From Didymella arachidicola (Eukaryota; Ascomycota; Dothideomycetes; Pleosporales; Didymellaceae): DNA of 64,000 nucleotides. Position 1 is the stretch's first letter; the number at the start of each line of letters is the position of its first letter. Shown one piece after another: positions 1-11,643 of this stretch. Made by a program: the position numbers and the translations under genes. The notes below the pieces were generated by a model. It was not told the DNA's origin, did not search any database, and saw nothing but the letters and a program-made list of their open reading frames with translations. The stretch covers positions 682,001 to 746,000 of the forward strand of contig CM049986.1 of assembly GCA_016630955.3 (NCBI GenBank), given 5' to 3'.

Positions 1-1119
1 GGGAATTCATGTTCTGCTAGGAACGGAAGTGGGCTGTTGCGAGGTCTGAAGGGAAGTGATCACTCTATTGCGAATGCTGTGCGTGTCAAAAGTAGTAAAC
101 GATGGTTGGAGTGCGTCCATTGTCTGCCGTAGCGCCCATGGCTGCAGGAGAAGAACATTTCTGCGTTGCAGTTCTCTCCGACACCTCGAACGCAGCCTAC
201 GATCTGATGTCATTTCTGTAGTTCAGATTAGATATCTCGTTGAGTTCGAGTTTAGTATCGAGCATCTGTCCAGAAGATGCGTAATCAGCTTCAGCTCTGC
301 GAAAACGATCAACGTTAAGGATCAGTGCATCAATTGCTCTGTTACTGTAGGGCTTTCTATATTCAGGTTCTACCCCTAACAGTACTTTGCTATTTGATCG
401 GGCGACATGAGTACGATTGTGAGCCTCGGCGCTAACCAAACGGGTGATCTGCGTTAACCAAATACCACCAGCGCGTCTGCAATTTATCACATCCAAACGT
501 CCCAACTCCAACGAGTAGACTAGCACTCTATGATTGCATCGCCTATGAAGAGGAGTCGTGTCGCAGTCAAAGGTTCAGCGGCCCAAGCAAGTCCATTTAT
601 GCTCTTACCTTGTCCTGGTGTTTGGAACTGAACCTCAGAGACGGGGATATGACCAAGAGAGAAACATATCACTTCCTATCAGTTGATCTTCGATGCTGCG
701 AGGTCTGGCTGTCGGTCCTGCGGACTACTCTAAGCCACCCTGGAAATCGAACGTCTGAAGATGTAACGGATGCGTAGCATAACCTTCAGCTGTCACCTCC
801 AAAGCTTGAATGGAGGACTCCTTTGATGATATCCTACATGGGTCTTGGCCGTGCCGATTACGAAGTACTTTCAATCATCTATATCCAAAAGACGGACCGT
901 GCTTGTTCTGATCGCCTTGGGCATCAATGCGCTTTGCCAACACAGCTTTGAGTAGCACAAGTCAGTACGCTGCACTGCGGCAAATGATGCGATAGCTGCG
1001 GGTCTATTCTCTTGGTTTTGCGCAAAACGACTGTCGGGTGAGATCACAACTCGAAACTCCATACGATCCGCGCCATCGATCTGCACGGAAGCAGCTCGGG
1101 GCCTGTCTCAGACACTATT
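1..1119. other. Left-edge stretch without a recognisable gene
   Basis: I see no coding family, tRNA or repeat array here. Open frames on both strands are short, low in conserved motifs and overlap each other. The right end of this stretch could include further decayed sequence belonging to the HET-domain relic that follows. Confidence 0.4.
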
Positions 1120-1620
1120 TGTATCGAATATACCTTAATGTGAATAAAGGCCTTACCGAACGCTTTCCAGTAGCACATAGAATGGGATACGCTGCCGCTT
1201 ACGTTTCGGTATGTGCTTGAAATATGAGGAGACTTTGGCTCGAGGACCACTGTATCGATGGTCTTTGCATCATACAAGATGACGACACTGATCGGCGTTT
1301 TGAGGCAAGCCAAATGGCCTCATGCTATGCGCAATCATTCCTGATTTTCGCCGCTTCGAGACCACAGAACGCATGTGACGGTTCGTACAGTCCCGCACGC
1401 ATGTGCCAATACCCAGGACGGCCTAGATCTAAGACAGTGTCGATACCACGTAGTTTAACTTTTGGGTCCACATGTTATCTGGATTCTCTACGAGGTTTCG
1501 ATATTTCTACGAGCCGTGGAAGACTGTCTCTCCCTCCTGCACTCTTTCTGACTTGCAACAACTCCTTCCCCCACAACTTTGCCTGCATCGCGTACTCTGG
1601 AAATCTTTCTAGCTGACGAA
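1120..1620 (+). pseudogene. HET-domain (heterokaryon incompatibility) gene relic
   Basis: The plus strand around 1224-1365 reads CIDGLCIIQDDDTDRRFEAS followed by QMASCYAQSFLIFAAS. This matches the core of the fungal HET domain, usually a form of WIDSLCIIQD, then D-W, E-x3-M, Y-x2-A and AAS. A little upstream, near 1150-1190, a different frame gives a HET-like lead-in (TERFPVAHRMGY). A stop separates the two pieces, and the frame after the core ends at 1616 without a normal HET C-terminal half. HET proteins act in non-self recognition and programmed cell death after hyphal fusion; this copy is almost certainly non-functional. I infer decay from the frameshift, the stop and the missing N- and C-terminal parts. 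It lies tail-to-tail with the regulator gene ending at 1724. Confidence 0.6.
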
Positions 1621-1723
1621 AGGGCTTCTCACATGTGAACACTATCTTTAGCATTAAAACAAGCAACGTCTGCGCTATGCATCGCTGGAGCTTGCCCCCA
1701 GAATCTGTACAATATTCATCTAT

Positions 1724-3754
1724 CTACCTCTGAGATGATTTTCTTGACCCCGACTTCATCGCGGGAAAGAATCTTGCAGTTGTTGACTGACCGAGTGCGT
1801 GCTCATGGTCGACTGGTAGACCCTCCTCCTCACTGCTTGACTCATACAGATCAACAATATTTGGGACGCAAAGACCTATTTGCACCCACAACCGTCTGGC
1901 CTTTGTATCGAAAATCGACGGTATCCATGGGCATAGCTGTACCTGCAGCAATACGTCATGTGTAGAGGCGAGTCTGTTCTTATCCTCGGAAGGAAAGGCG
2001 CTCTGAAAGTATTGTATGAAGAAATCGAGCTCCGAAGGCCTAGCTTGAGGTGTTCGTGGGAGCCCCTTTGCAGCTAGTGTACCCAGGGTCAATGCCCAAA
2101 GTAATGCTTCCGGAGCAGTTGCCCAATTCGACAGAGGAACATGTTGCAGAGCATGCTGAAGCTTGAGCACAACTTTAGCCAACCGCGAACCAAGAGTTCG
2201 AGCGAGCGGTTCTGTTGCAATGGCCAAGAAGATGAGATGTGCGAGGCAAATACTTTGATCGAGCGGGTTTCTTCCAATGTCACCAGCCATCTCGAGTTCT
2301 TCGCCCGTTTGATACCAGTCAAATAATCGATACGTCAAGAGACAAGCGTGCTTTTGGAGCTCAATTGGATCATCTATGATACCGTTTCGTCCGTACTCGT
2401 ACCAGTTGGCCAGGTCGGAGATGAAGAGATCGACAGACTCGAGAATCATGAGGAGCAAATTGTTTGAGCACGATCGCTGGAACGGTGTTGGGCTGGCCGG
2501 ACGATGGGAGATTGGGTGCGATCCTTCAGCATAATCCTCGATCCCGCCAGTGGGGTCGATTAACATAGCATACGGACGTCTAAACATAGTGATGCATTGC
2601 GCTGTACTGTGCCTGATAGTCTTGTTAGTGTAAAGACCAAGATCCTGCCGATCAGTTGGCAGGAAGTTTTGGACTCACATCAAAATGAAGACTTGCACAC
2701 AACGGTTGCTGTTCAGTGAGGCAAGGCCACCTCTTTGTTCTACCATCGTTCTCAGTCCATTGAGATGAGCGTCGTTGGCAGAGAGGCTGCACTCCCTGGC
2801 ATTACCCAGACGTCTTGGGTCTGCAAGTTCAGACTCTTCCATAGCGAGTAGCATCAAGACAGTGGCGATGGTAGTATCATCGGTACTAGTTCTTGGATCT
2901 GACAACAGCCTGTTAACCTCCGTTATCGCTTGCCATTTGAAAGCCTCTGAGTCCAGACCGGCACCACGTGCTGAAGCAGTGAGCGCAGCGTAGATGTACG
3001 GTGCACCATTTGGGCTTTGGATGCATCTTGCAATCCAGTCTGTAGCAACAACAAACGAGGATCTGTGAAGATCTATCGGTATGAGTCTTGACGCTGAGCC
3101 TCCAACGACTAGAGCAGTTTAGTAGTTGCGAAGCGCATATTCATGTTTAAACTTACACTGATGAAGTAGTTGATGTGCATTTGCATCCAGATGTACTGAG
3201 AGACAACTGAACGGAATGGGTGAATGGAGACTAAAACCAAGTCTTTGTGTTACCACCGTTCGCTGCTCGAACGGAAAGTTGAACGCGTGCGCGGCATAGT
3301 TGTACTCCCCTACCGGCAAGGGACTTGTGTGATTGGACAAGGGGCTCTCACACGTGTAATTGCTACCATGCGAAGAGAAGATACTGCCGGTCCTGCTGCT
3401 TGCCGGTGAGATTGCAGCTTGGTTGTCCCAAAGGGAGTCTTTACGGGTGTCCTGAGGAGCCCATGTATTGTCGAAACATGTAGGTTCGTATCTAGCGGGG
3501 TTACTGTCAGAGGAGTCCTCCGGGGGCTGAGTGCCGATGAGATCCTCCTCTTTCGGACTTCTAGGCCGTGTGCTCCATCTCTTCCTATTCCTGGCTGACT
3601 TCATGACAAACGATCGGACGGTCCGGTCCGGCTTCGCATTAACTCCGCCATTACTCGAGTCAATGAACATGAACTTGGCCGGACGTCTCGACTGCCCCCT
3701 GGGCGCCGGTCGGCAGTTGATGTCGCTGCCTTCATCTCTGTCTTGCGCAATCAT
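1724..3754 (-). CDS. Fungal transcription-factor-domain regulator lacking a zinc cluster
   Basis: Three exons (3754-3157, 3108-2679, 2612-1724) join in frame to 638 residues. The introns have GTAAGT and GTGAGT donors and TACTAAAC and CACTAAC branch-like sites. Residues 27-58 (KFMFIDSS, then RSFVMKSARNRKR) match the N-terminal signature of a large family of fungal regulators in which an F-x-F-V/I stretch is followed by an R-S-x-V/A-M basic helix. The middle exon carries LNGLRTMVEQRGGL, typical of the fungal transcription factor domain (DUF3468/Fungal_trans_2 type). The C-terminal exon is helical with WYEYGRNG- and LFDWYQTG-like motifs. No Cys6 cluster is present and the first exon holds few cysteines. 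It may therefore act without direct Zn2Cys6 DNA binding, or be a derived family member. The target pathway is unknown. An additional upstream exon cannot be excluded. Confidence 0.75.
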
Positions 3755-5448
3755 TTGGTTTCGGGGTCACCCTGCAGTAGAAGTGCTGTGGATCTGCAGC
3801 TGCAAGGACTGTGCATTGAAAGAGCGAAAGGAACCAGTATCGTAATTGTGAACTGCAGTGGTTCGATGGTGCTAAAAAGGAAGTGCATAGTTCGTGAGGT
3901 GTGGGTTGGGAATGTTCTTTAACCCGTAGGATTGGGAGCGCTAACCACATTGGTCTGCTGTTTCTATCATGGAGGAAGGAGTGGCCGAGCTTCAAGACCA
4001 TGTCCAGCTGAGTGCCTTGAGGTCGGCCTGCTATAAGTTCGGTATCAGCGAGATAGCACTGGTTTGAAAACTAGTCTGAATGCATCAGTGAACGCGCTGA
4101 CGCCGAGCCCAATGCAATGGAGCCGTCATAGGGATGACCATGCGAGGGTGAGATGCGTGCCTCACACATGAGCGGGCCTGAGACAAGGTCCGCTGTGTGC
4201 TACACCAGATCTCTGAGAGAACGTAACGTCATTCGGATGCATGACGTTTCCGGGCAGAGAACGCCACGGAGACGCCGAAAGGGTCGTCACGGTGTTGACG
4301 ATCCGTGATCCGGTGTCATGGAGACGAAGCTTCAAGAGAGCGCGAAGGGTATTGAGTACCAAGAATAGTTTTTTTCAGATCTGCTACCAGCTTATCACAT
4401 TCCAATCGATCATGAGTCCCCACTACAGTCAGGTAGACATCAAAGTTGCATCGCTACATCTACCCTGCGATCAAAGCGAAAATAATCTGTTACGGAACGT
4501 AAGTCTAAGATCGACAAGCGCGAGATTGATAGGAACGTAGTCATGAAAGCAAGTCAGATGAAAGATGAAAAGCATTACGTATTATCCAGCATGAGCCCGA
4601 AGGCCATAGGAGTTAGCATGGAGTATTTGTAACATCATGCGAAAGAGTGAAGGGAAAGCCGCAAAGCACATACCTCAAGATAACGGTCTGCGAAACAAGT
4701 CAACAGCCAGGTCACGCACTTTTGGAACCTGTGTACTTGTCAGTCTCGCACGACCAACAATGCATGACAGCTGGATGGCATGGTAGAAAACGTATCAGGT
4801 AATCGAACTTGTTGTTCCCCACGATAGGTCGGCATTTGATAGTATATAGGTTGCTCATCATTGGAGAGGATGCTGGAGTGTATGAGGTAGACTGACAGGT
4901 ATAGCCATTCCGTAGCCCAGCGACGTCCTGCTATTACCGCAATCTAACGGGTCGAATCCGGCAGGACGCGCTTCGCTGGACTACGAAGGTCGCACAACGC
5001 ATGCGCACGAGGGGCGAGAACTTGACTCGATCGTGACGGTCATCGTCTTGTTCGTCTACAAGCAACTTGAGGATGTCAGCGAAGGCTCCTTGTACACGGA
5101 TTCGTAACAAATTTGCGAAGTTTGGAAAGTTCAGTCATCTCGTTTGGCTTGAGTGGTCGGATCACCATATTACATGTAAGATAGGGGCGACACGTATGTT
5201 CCTCATGAAGAGTGCAAGAATAGAGGAGGGTGTGTGACTTACCTCATGACGGTTGTGTTGTTGCAAAGGAAGTTCGCAGCTCGAAGATTTAAAAGAAAGT
5301 GCTAGCGGCGGGTAGCCGGGCGCCGCTCCCTCCGACGACACGAACCGTGCGCTCCTTACATGATCACCATCGAACTCAGGCTCACTCGTGCCGGGCCATA
5401 CGACTAATCTTCTTCCACACTCTTTCATTTTCGAACGCGTCCATAATT
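3755..5448. other. Divergent intergenic region
   Basis: This 1.7 kb stretch separates the minus-strand regulator from the plus-strand RRM gene and should hold both promoters. Short open frames on both strands show no conserved motif. I see no RNA gene or repeat array. Confidence 0.4.
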
Positions 5449-6334
5449 ATGGCTGACTTCGCCAGCTTTGTCAAGGATTCACGAGAGAAGAAGAAGCACG
5501 AGAATCTCGCGCAGCAGTTCCTTGGTTCTCGCGGCCGCACAGCAACACCAACATCTGGATCCGGCGCAAAGTCAAGACAGAATTCAGAGAAGCCCACACT
5601 ACTGAGTCGCATAAGCGGTGGTGCAGGCATTCAGAAGGGTCGCTCGTCATCAGCGAAGTCGTCCGGCAATATTGAAGGAAAATGGCAACACGATCTTCAC
5701 AAGGTCAACAACCCCAACGGACCGCCTGCGCGAGCTGTGAAGCTCGGGCGCACAGCCTCGGCTTCACAAATCGATCGTAACAGCCGAACATATGACAAGT
5801 TTGCGTCAGTGCTGAACAAGAACGCCAGTGGGCGCAGTGACAGTGCGCCAGGATTCAGTATCCGCGGTGTAGCAAGCACCGGTCCGTTCACTGTGATAGC
5901 AAGCAACTTCGCGCCCGGAACAACAGCTCAGGATATCGAGGCTGTCATGGCTCCCCATGGAGGAGAGTGTCTTGCCTGCAAGATACTCACTGCGTCTCCA
6001 ACCGTCATGGTGGAGCTTTCGTTCACATCAAGGGAAGGCGCCGACAATGTCATTGCGACTTTCAACAACCAGAAGGTATGTAGCGCCTAGCTGTGGGTAG
6101 CCAGCAACACTAACAATGACTTAGGCTGATGGAAGGACCCTTTACGTCTACATGAAAGAAACCCCCTCGAGCAACGCCCTTGCCCACTCTCGACCACTAC
6201 CTGCCCGCGCTACACAAACTCTTAACGATATGGAAGTCGATGGTGGCCGTGGTGGAAGCTACCAGGACGGACGATATGGCTTCAGCGAAGGCGGTCACCG
6301 TGACCCGCCCCGAGGACCCCGTAGACGCTACTAG
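5449..6334 (+). CDS. RRM-domain RNA-binding protein, conserved but uncharacterised
   Basis: Two exons (5449-6075, 6125-6334) give 278 residues. The intron has a GTATGT donor and an ACTTAG acceptor with CACTAACA upstream, and the frame joins FNNQK to ADGRTLYVYMKE. The start is the first ATG of the frame, opening MADFASFVKDSREKKK. Residues 1-135 are basic, Ser-rich and probably disordered. Residues about 142-218 form one RRM, with a beta1 strand FTVIASNFAPG and a C-terminal strand GRTLYVYMKE; the usual aromatic RNP residues are weak. The tail is Gly/Arg-rich (GGRGGSYQDGRYG, then PPRGPRRRY), as in RNA-binding and mRNA-export adaptors. The exact role is unknown. Its 3' end converges on the FGGY kinase gene. 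Confidence 0.8.
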
Positions 6335-6826
6335 ACGTGCGACCCAAGCAACACTTAATGCTTTGTACGATACCCTGCCACGGACGTGAACGCTCGAGTC
6401 TGTGTCGCATTTCCAGAGATACGAGCGATACGTAACGAACATGACGATCTTCGATTGAGCAAGCGAGGAGTACGGTGGGACAAGAAGTGGACACACTGGG
6501 ACCATAGATCATCTACGAATGAATCATTTTGCCTTTCGCAGCGTTTGCAAAACAGTCGCAAGTTTTGCCAGCATAACCGCCTTCATACACACGAGGAGGT
6601 CTTGTGATTGAATCATTGGGCATGGGGCGGCCTTCTAAGCTGTATCTGGCGCACGCTTGCAGTCAAGGCGATATACTCTGGTCCGAAAGCTGCAAAGCTC
6701 GCAGACAGGCTGGAGTGAGAACCCTGTGCGGAAAATGGGAAACACAACCAGCAGTATCCAAAATAGTCGCATCGTCCGTTCTCGATACCCTTCATGATTC
6801 GATTACAGCAATAACTCAAACAACTT
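6335..6826. other. Convergent 3' intergenic region
   Basis: This 492-base space lies between two convergent genes, the RRM gene ending at 6334 and the FGGY kinase ending at 6827. It should contain both 3' ends. Open frames here are short and lack family motifs. Confidence 0.4.
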
Positions 6827-8764
6827 CTAAGCTTTCGCCCAGCCTAAAATCGCGGCATCGACCTCGTTTCTGTACCTCTGCTGCCCCTCAATCTGCTCGA
6901 GGAAGACCTTGTACTTTGCCTCCAACAGTTTCTTAACGTTCTGATCCTTGATCGGCTTTACGGTCTTACCTGGCTTACTGAATCTGTCCATGATATCCCA
7001 CAGCGGCTCGCTGTTCCCGTCCTTATCCGTACTGGCGGCCTTTGCACCAAGCATAGCAGCACCGTGAACCACGGCAGCATGCACGTACTTGGGGATCAGC
7101 ACAGGCATATTGCATGCGGTGGCTACAAGCTGCATCAGTAGACTGTTCTGGCACTGCGAGCCAGACATGAAGATCGAAGAGATGACGTGGCCAGACTTGT
7201 TCATCGTGGACACAATCTGGTGCGTCTGTAGCGCGATGAACTCCAGCGTGGCGTAGTAGTACAAGGCCAGGCCATCCAGACTTTTGTCTGAGCTCAGTCC
7301 AATGACAGAGCCCTTCATGTTGGGGTCTGCGATGGGAGAGCGGTTGCCGAACAGGTCGCCGTAGAAGAAGAAGTGGCGCCCAAGCCAGGAGATATGTGGA
7401 GCATTCTCGCGCTCGGCTAGCTCACGCAGGTGCTCGTTGAGGTAGTCGTAGATATTTGTGTTGAAGGTTTCTGCGACGGAAGACGCTTCGTTGAAGGCAG
7501 GATGGGTCTCAATGACATGCTTCAGCAGCTCGCCTGTTGCACTTTGCCCGCCTTCCGCCATCCAATACTTTGGCAGTAGGACATCTCTGTAGGGTCCCCA
7601 GACACCGGGTACAAAGACAGGATCACGTGACATGGCAAGATGGCAGGTCGACGTTCCGGCGACTGCCGCGAGTCTTGTAAAAGCCTGCTCAACATCGTTC
7701 TTTGCGTGGCCCATAGCGAGGGTATCTTCGTCGAGCTTGACTTTAGCACCAACAGTGCCGATCCAGCCAGCATAGGCGTCGATGACACCACTTCCGACAG
7801 CAACCCCAGGGTTGAGGCCCATCTCCGCTGCGGCCTTCTCGCTTAAAGTGCCAACAAGCTCACCAGCGGTAAGGTAGCGGCCGTTCTATCATGCATTAGC
7901 TTAGTATTGTCGATCAGTGCAGCAGGACAAACCACTTTGTCAACGCCTCCCATGCGCTTGAAGTTGTCCTCGCACAGATCCTCCAGTCCGATCTCTTTCA
8001 AGAAGTCTTCCTGCCAGCCCTTCACACTGCCATCGACACCGACTGGGACAAAGCCTTGCTTGCAGACAACGCTGCAGTAGCTTCGAGTGTCACTTCCGGT
8101 CGCCAAATGTGTGAGAGCGTCGCCCAAGTCGTAGAACTTGCAGCGGTCAAACAGTTCCTTCGGCATGTTATTCTTCAGCCACAGCACCTTGGGTAGCTCC
8201 ATCTCGATGGACATCTTGCCGCCGACGTAGCGGAGAAGGTTGTGGTTGGTAGCATTGATCTTCTCCGTCTCTTCCACAGGCCGGTGGTCAAGCCACAGGA
8301 TTACGTTGCGGTCATTTCCGTCTCTGTTATCGAAATGGGGACCAGTAACTGATATGGGCTCGTCAGTATCCTCTGCGAAGACAGAGAGGGAGCATGTAGC
8401 GTCGAAGCCAATGCCGCGAATGGAGTCTCGGTCGATGTTGTGCTGATCCATCGCTCGACGGACAGATGAGCAAATACATCGCCAAATGTCGGTCGTTGAT
8501 TGTTCCTACTGCCTTCAGCTTACTTCCCTAGGCATGGGTGGGCGGTCGTACATAGTAGCCGGTCTGTGGTTGCCACAAGCCAATGTTCTCTGAAGCAAGA
8601 CCGACAATATCGCCCTGGTCATTCATGATACAAGCTCTGGCACTGCCAGTGCCGACATCGATACCAATGTAGTGGTCGACATGAGGACGAATCTCGTTAC
8701 GCGGATCGGTCATCTGGCGTGACGGTTGCCGTGAGTTTTGTCTGAAGGGAATCGTTGCGGCCAT
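6827..8764 (-). CDS. FGGY-family carbohydrate kinase (D-ribulokinase/ribitol kinase type)
   Basis: Three exons (8764-8552, 8505-7933, 7885-6827) give 614 residues with phase-0 introns of 46 and 47 nt. Residues 33-42 read IGIDVGTGSA, the phosphate-1 loop of the ASKHA/FGGY fold. IRGIGFDATCSL, DHRPVEET and a C-terminal MSGSQCQNSLLMQ block match the subgroup that includes yeast YDR109c and animal FGGY. That subgroup phosphorylates ketopentoses such as D-ribulose, probably as metabolite repair or pentose salvage in the cytosol. The splice from GYY to EQSTTDIW restores the conserved E-Q-x3-D-I-W motif, which fixes intron 1. Length is normal for the family. The gene is divergent from EMC10. Substrate assignment is by family, not by residues that I can verify. 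Confidence 0.88.
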
Positions 8765-9580
8765 AGTGAAGTATGTACAGCCGTCAAGTGGTATGTGAGA
8801 GAGGCAAGAGTGGAAACGTTAGAGCAATCAGTTGTTTTGAGATGGACATGTTCGTGTTGAGAACATTCTACAACTCCCGCTGCGGGATGAGCTCATAGGT
8901 AGCTATCATGACCCTTTCCAATTAGCGGGGCGGGGCATTGAAGGCTTACTGTGGTATCTGGCGAAAGCAGTGTAGGTGGAGCACGTCGGCAAAGGGTAAA
9001 CCCGAGATTTAGAGCAGGTTGACCCTTTGATCTGGCCAATAAGCCCTTGTCGACAGTGATGACTATCGTCATCTGTCCAATGAGATGCTGTAAAGATTTC
9101 GCTGAGCGTAGGCCAATCATGGAAGACACTGAGGCCCATCTACACTACTTTCGCCGGGTACCACAGTAGTGATCCTCAGCTTTCCAGCAATAAGACCGAC
9201 TCTGCCTGTCGTTCACGGAGCGAGCGGCTGGGATTTTCTGAGCGCTTCCCAGAACAGCTGGGGAGTTGTGGAGATCGTGAGACCCCGGATCCACTTTTTC
9301 TGGCAACCCGGGGTGTCGTTGGCTGAACGAAACGCCACTGGGTCGAAGCAATGCTTGGGGCCAGTGTTGTCGCGGGGGTATTCGGCGCATCGCCGAGAGG
9401 TGACAGAGCCTGTCTGTGTGGCGACGCGAGCCCACGCGATGGCGTGGAGGACGATACAATATTCGAGAGGCTCTGGTGGAGACCGGTGGTGATCTTAGTC
9501 AGCTGCGGCCGAGCTTCTGGCTAAGGACCTACAACACCAACCACATGCATACGAGATACTGTACTGCACCGCCCGCCAAC
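8765..9580. other. Divergent promoter region between FGGY kinase and EMC10
   Basis: This 816-base space separates two divergent start codons. It is GC-rich near 9150-9500, where long open frames occur on both strands without conserved motifs. I take these to be chance frames in promoter or 5' UTR sequence. Confidence 0.4.
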
Positions 9581-10190
9581 ATGTTACTTGCCCGCCTGAT
9601 CCTACTGCCGTTCGCAGTCGCATCGACTGTCACGCTATACGTCTCCTCTGTCCCCGCCACCGAGGGCTCCGCCGTCATCCCACCAGCAGTTCCCCTTGCG
9701 CAGATCGAGTACGATGCAGACCAAGCTGTTGGCACGCTAGCTTCCTATACACCGCCGACAGGATTATACTCTGATAACCACCTCCTCCGTGTCGGTCTGA
9801 AAGACTCGAAGACTGGCTCATGGCGGGGCATTGTTACATCAGCATCGAGCTTCGCCGACCAGTACCGCAAGACGTTCATCATACACGTTGATGAGAAGGG
9901 CGAACCATTCCACGTCGGCTTTGGAACAAGCGCAAAAAGCGCCGGGAAAGAAGTCAATGTAGAGATTGTAAAGAGAAGCCCAGGTCTAAAGCCAGTGTTG
10001 AACAAGCCCATCGTGCTGAACGCCGAGGGCAAGCTGGAGAGCAAAGAACCTGAGAAGACTTTCTTGCAGAAGTAAATTCAATCACTGCACATGACAAGTA
10101 TGCGATCACTAACGCGGCTGTAGGTACTGGTGGGCTCTTGCGCTCTTCATTGTCGTACAGCTGGTATCTGGCGGAGGGGAGAGTAAATAG
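9581..10190 (+). CDS. EMC10: ER membrane protein complex subunit 10
   Basis: Two exons (9581-10071, 10124-10190) give 185 residues. The splice joins TFLQK to YWWALALFIVVQL, restoring the hallmark C-terminal F-L-Q-K-Y-W-W plus transmembrane segment and Gly-rich tail of EMC10. The N-terminus (MLLARLILLPFAVASTVTLY) is a signal peptide, so the body lies in the ER lumen with one C-terminal membrane helix. The LYSDNHLLRVGLKDSKTGSW region matches the EMC10 luminal beta domain. EMC inserts tail-anchored and multipass membrane proteins into the ER. An in-frame ATG at 9545 would add 12 residues; I prefer 9581 because the signal peptide then starts at the N-terminus. Without splicing, the protein would end before the membrane anchor. 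Confidence 0.88.
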
Positions 10191-11643
10191 ACCGTCGGGG
10201 GAACATGTTCATGAACCGAAATACGCCCAAGGATTGCCTTAGTTCTACTTCAGCACGATCTTGTATTCATCAAGTTTGTCGACGAGTTCACCTCCCATGG
10301 TTCTGCGGATGTAGCACTCAGTGACAAGTCTGTGCCGTCCATGGTTTATAGGAGCTGAGAGGAAGGGGAAGTGGGCACCGAAGAATACGCAGGAATATGC
10401 AGCAGACGTCACCGGCCCTGATAGGTCCACCTATCTTCGCAAGGCCCACTCCTCCGTATCCTGTCAGAATCAGACTTGATCCCCGAAGGCCCCGAAGCAT
10501 GCTAGAAACCCAGGCAGCATGCATGTGCTGACGAATGTTCGGCGCGTCTGCGATACATCCCGTCGCCTCTGGTCTTGCGCAGATAGTGACCCTGCCTGCG
10601 CCAATTCTCATAGTCATCAGTATGGTTATATAGGTTGTTATGTGCATAAGCTTCCCTTCAAATTATCTCTAGAGGAAAGCATCGTACTTCAAATCAAGTC
10701 CCAGCCGTTTCGATTGCGCCGAGACTTCTCTCCACAGAACATCTGTAGCGAGATCTTTCGCCGCGCCATCTTCGTCCGCCCCTGGAGCACGAAAACATGA
10801 AAGATCGGCCAATAGCTCACTTACGTAGATAACTATGTCAAATACAAAGTCCGTTACCTCCAAAAGCTTCTGACTGAGAGGTACTGCCTCGAAAGTGGTA
10901 TATAGGCCTCTTGCGGCGGCTTATGGTTATCAATCGTAGTCTTGCGTCAGCCCATAGACGTTGATAGTAGAGCTGATGGTAGCTCATCAACTCAAACTCC
11001 ACGCGATTACAATCAGGCCGACCCATACACGTGCACGTTGGCTGCGCATTCTAGCTCTGCGAACTTCAGCAAAACACCGATCTGGAAGACCTGCGACCTA
11101 CCGAGGGAAAGGCCATGAAACAGCTTTGCGTACTTCAGTTTTCCTTCGTGGCAATGACGTGGCAGTTATGGTGACTCTTATCGCCTGGAGTCCAAGTCGT
11201 GGGCGGAGCCTCGCATACGTGGTTTGAAGATACCAGACGCGCCCCCTTCGAATATGGCGGCAGACGTCTGCGAAATGGCTGTACAAGTTGCGGCTGCGTG
11301 GCTCGCAACTGTACACATATCGAGCCTAGCAACATTCCTCCGCGCAATGACTGCAAAATGCCATTTACACGTGCCAATGATACTGAAGTTGCTTCGTGCT
11401 TCGATAGCTTTCCTTGCGCTGTTTGCGCGAGTGGCGATCTGTGGCTGTAACGCGGGGCGAAGCAGCGGCGACGTCATCTACTTTGCTCCTTCCATATGAC
11501 CACCCCGCCAACAGAAGCATTCCTTCTTCCACTACAAATACTTCCACTACAAATACTTCCTTCAGCCTTCTTCATCGCTGCACACAACAACCACATATAC
11601 TTGCCAATACCTTCCAAAGAACACACACACAACTCCTCCCACA
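10191..11643. other. Long upstream region of the RRM-metallothionein gene
   Basis: This 1.45 kb stretch has no supported gene. Two features look regulatory. A CRE/ATF-type core ACGTCA lies at 11471-11476, and a 15-nt unit (CTTCCACTACAAATA) is repeated in tandem at 11526-11555 with a partial third copy. Both sit within 175 bases of the start codon at 11644. CT-rich sequence follows, as in highly expressed fungal 5' UTRs. Confidence 0.4.
11526..11560 (+). repeat. Short tandem repeat in 5' flank
   Basis: Two exact copies of CTTCCACTACAAATA (11526-11540 and 11541-11555) are followed by CTTCC of a third. It lies about 90 bases before the RRM-metallothionein start codon, probably in the core promoter or 5' UTR. 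Confidence 0.8.

Noticed and set aside
4940..4985. B-box-like GGGTCGAATCC suggesting a tRNA
   Set aside because: No T stem, acceptor stem or A box can be formed around it.
9145..9492. Long frames on both strands between the FGGY kinase and EMC10
   Set aside because: They are mutually overlapping, GC-rich and without conserved features. They are most likely chance frames in a promoter region.
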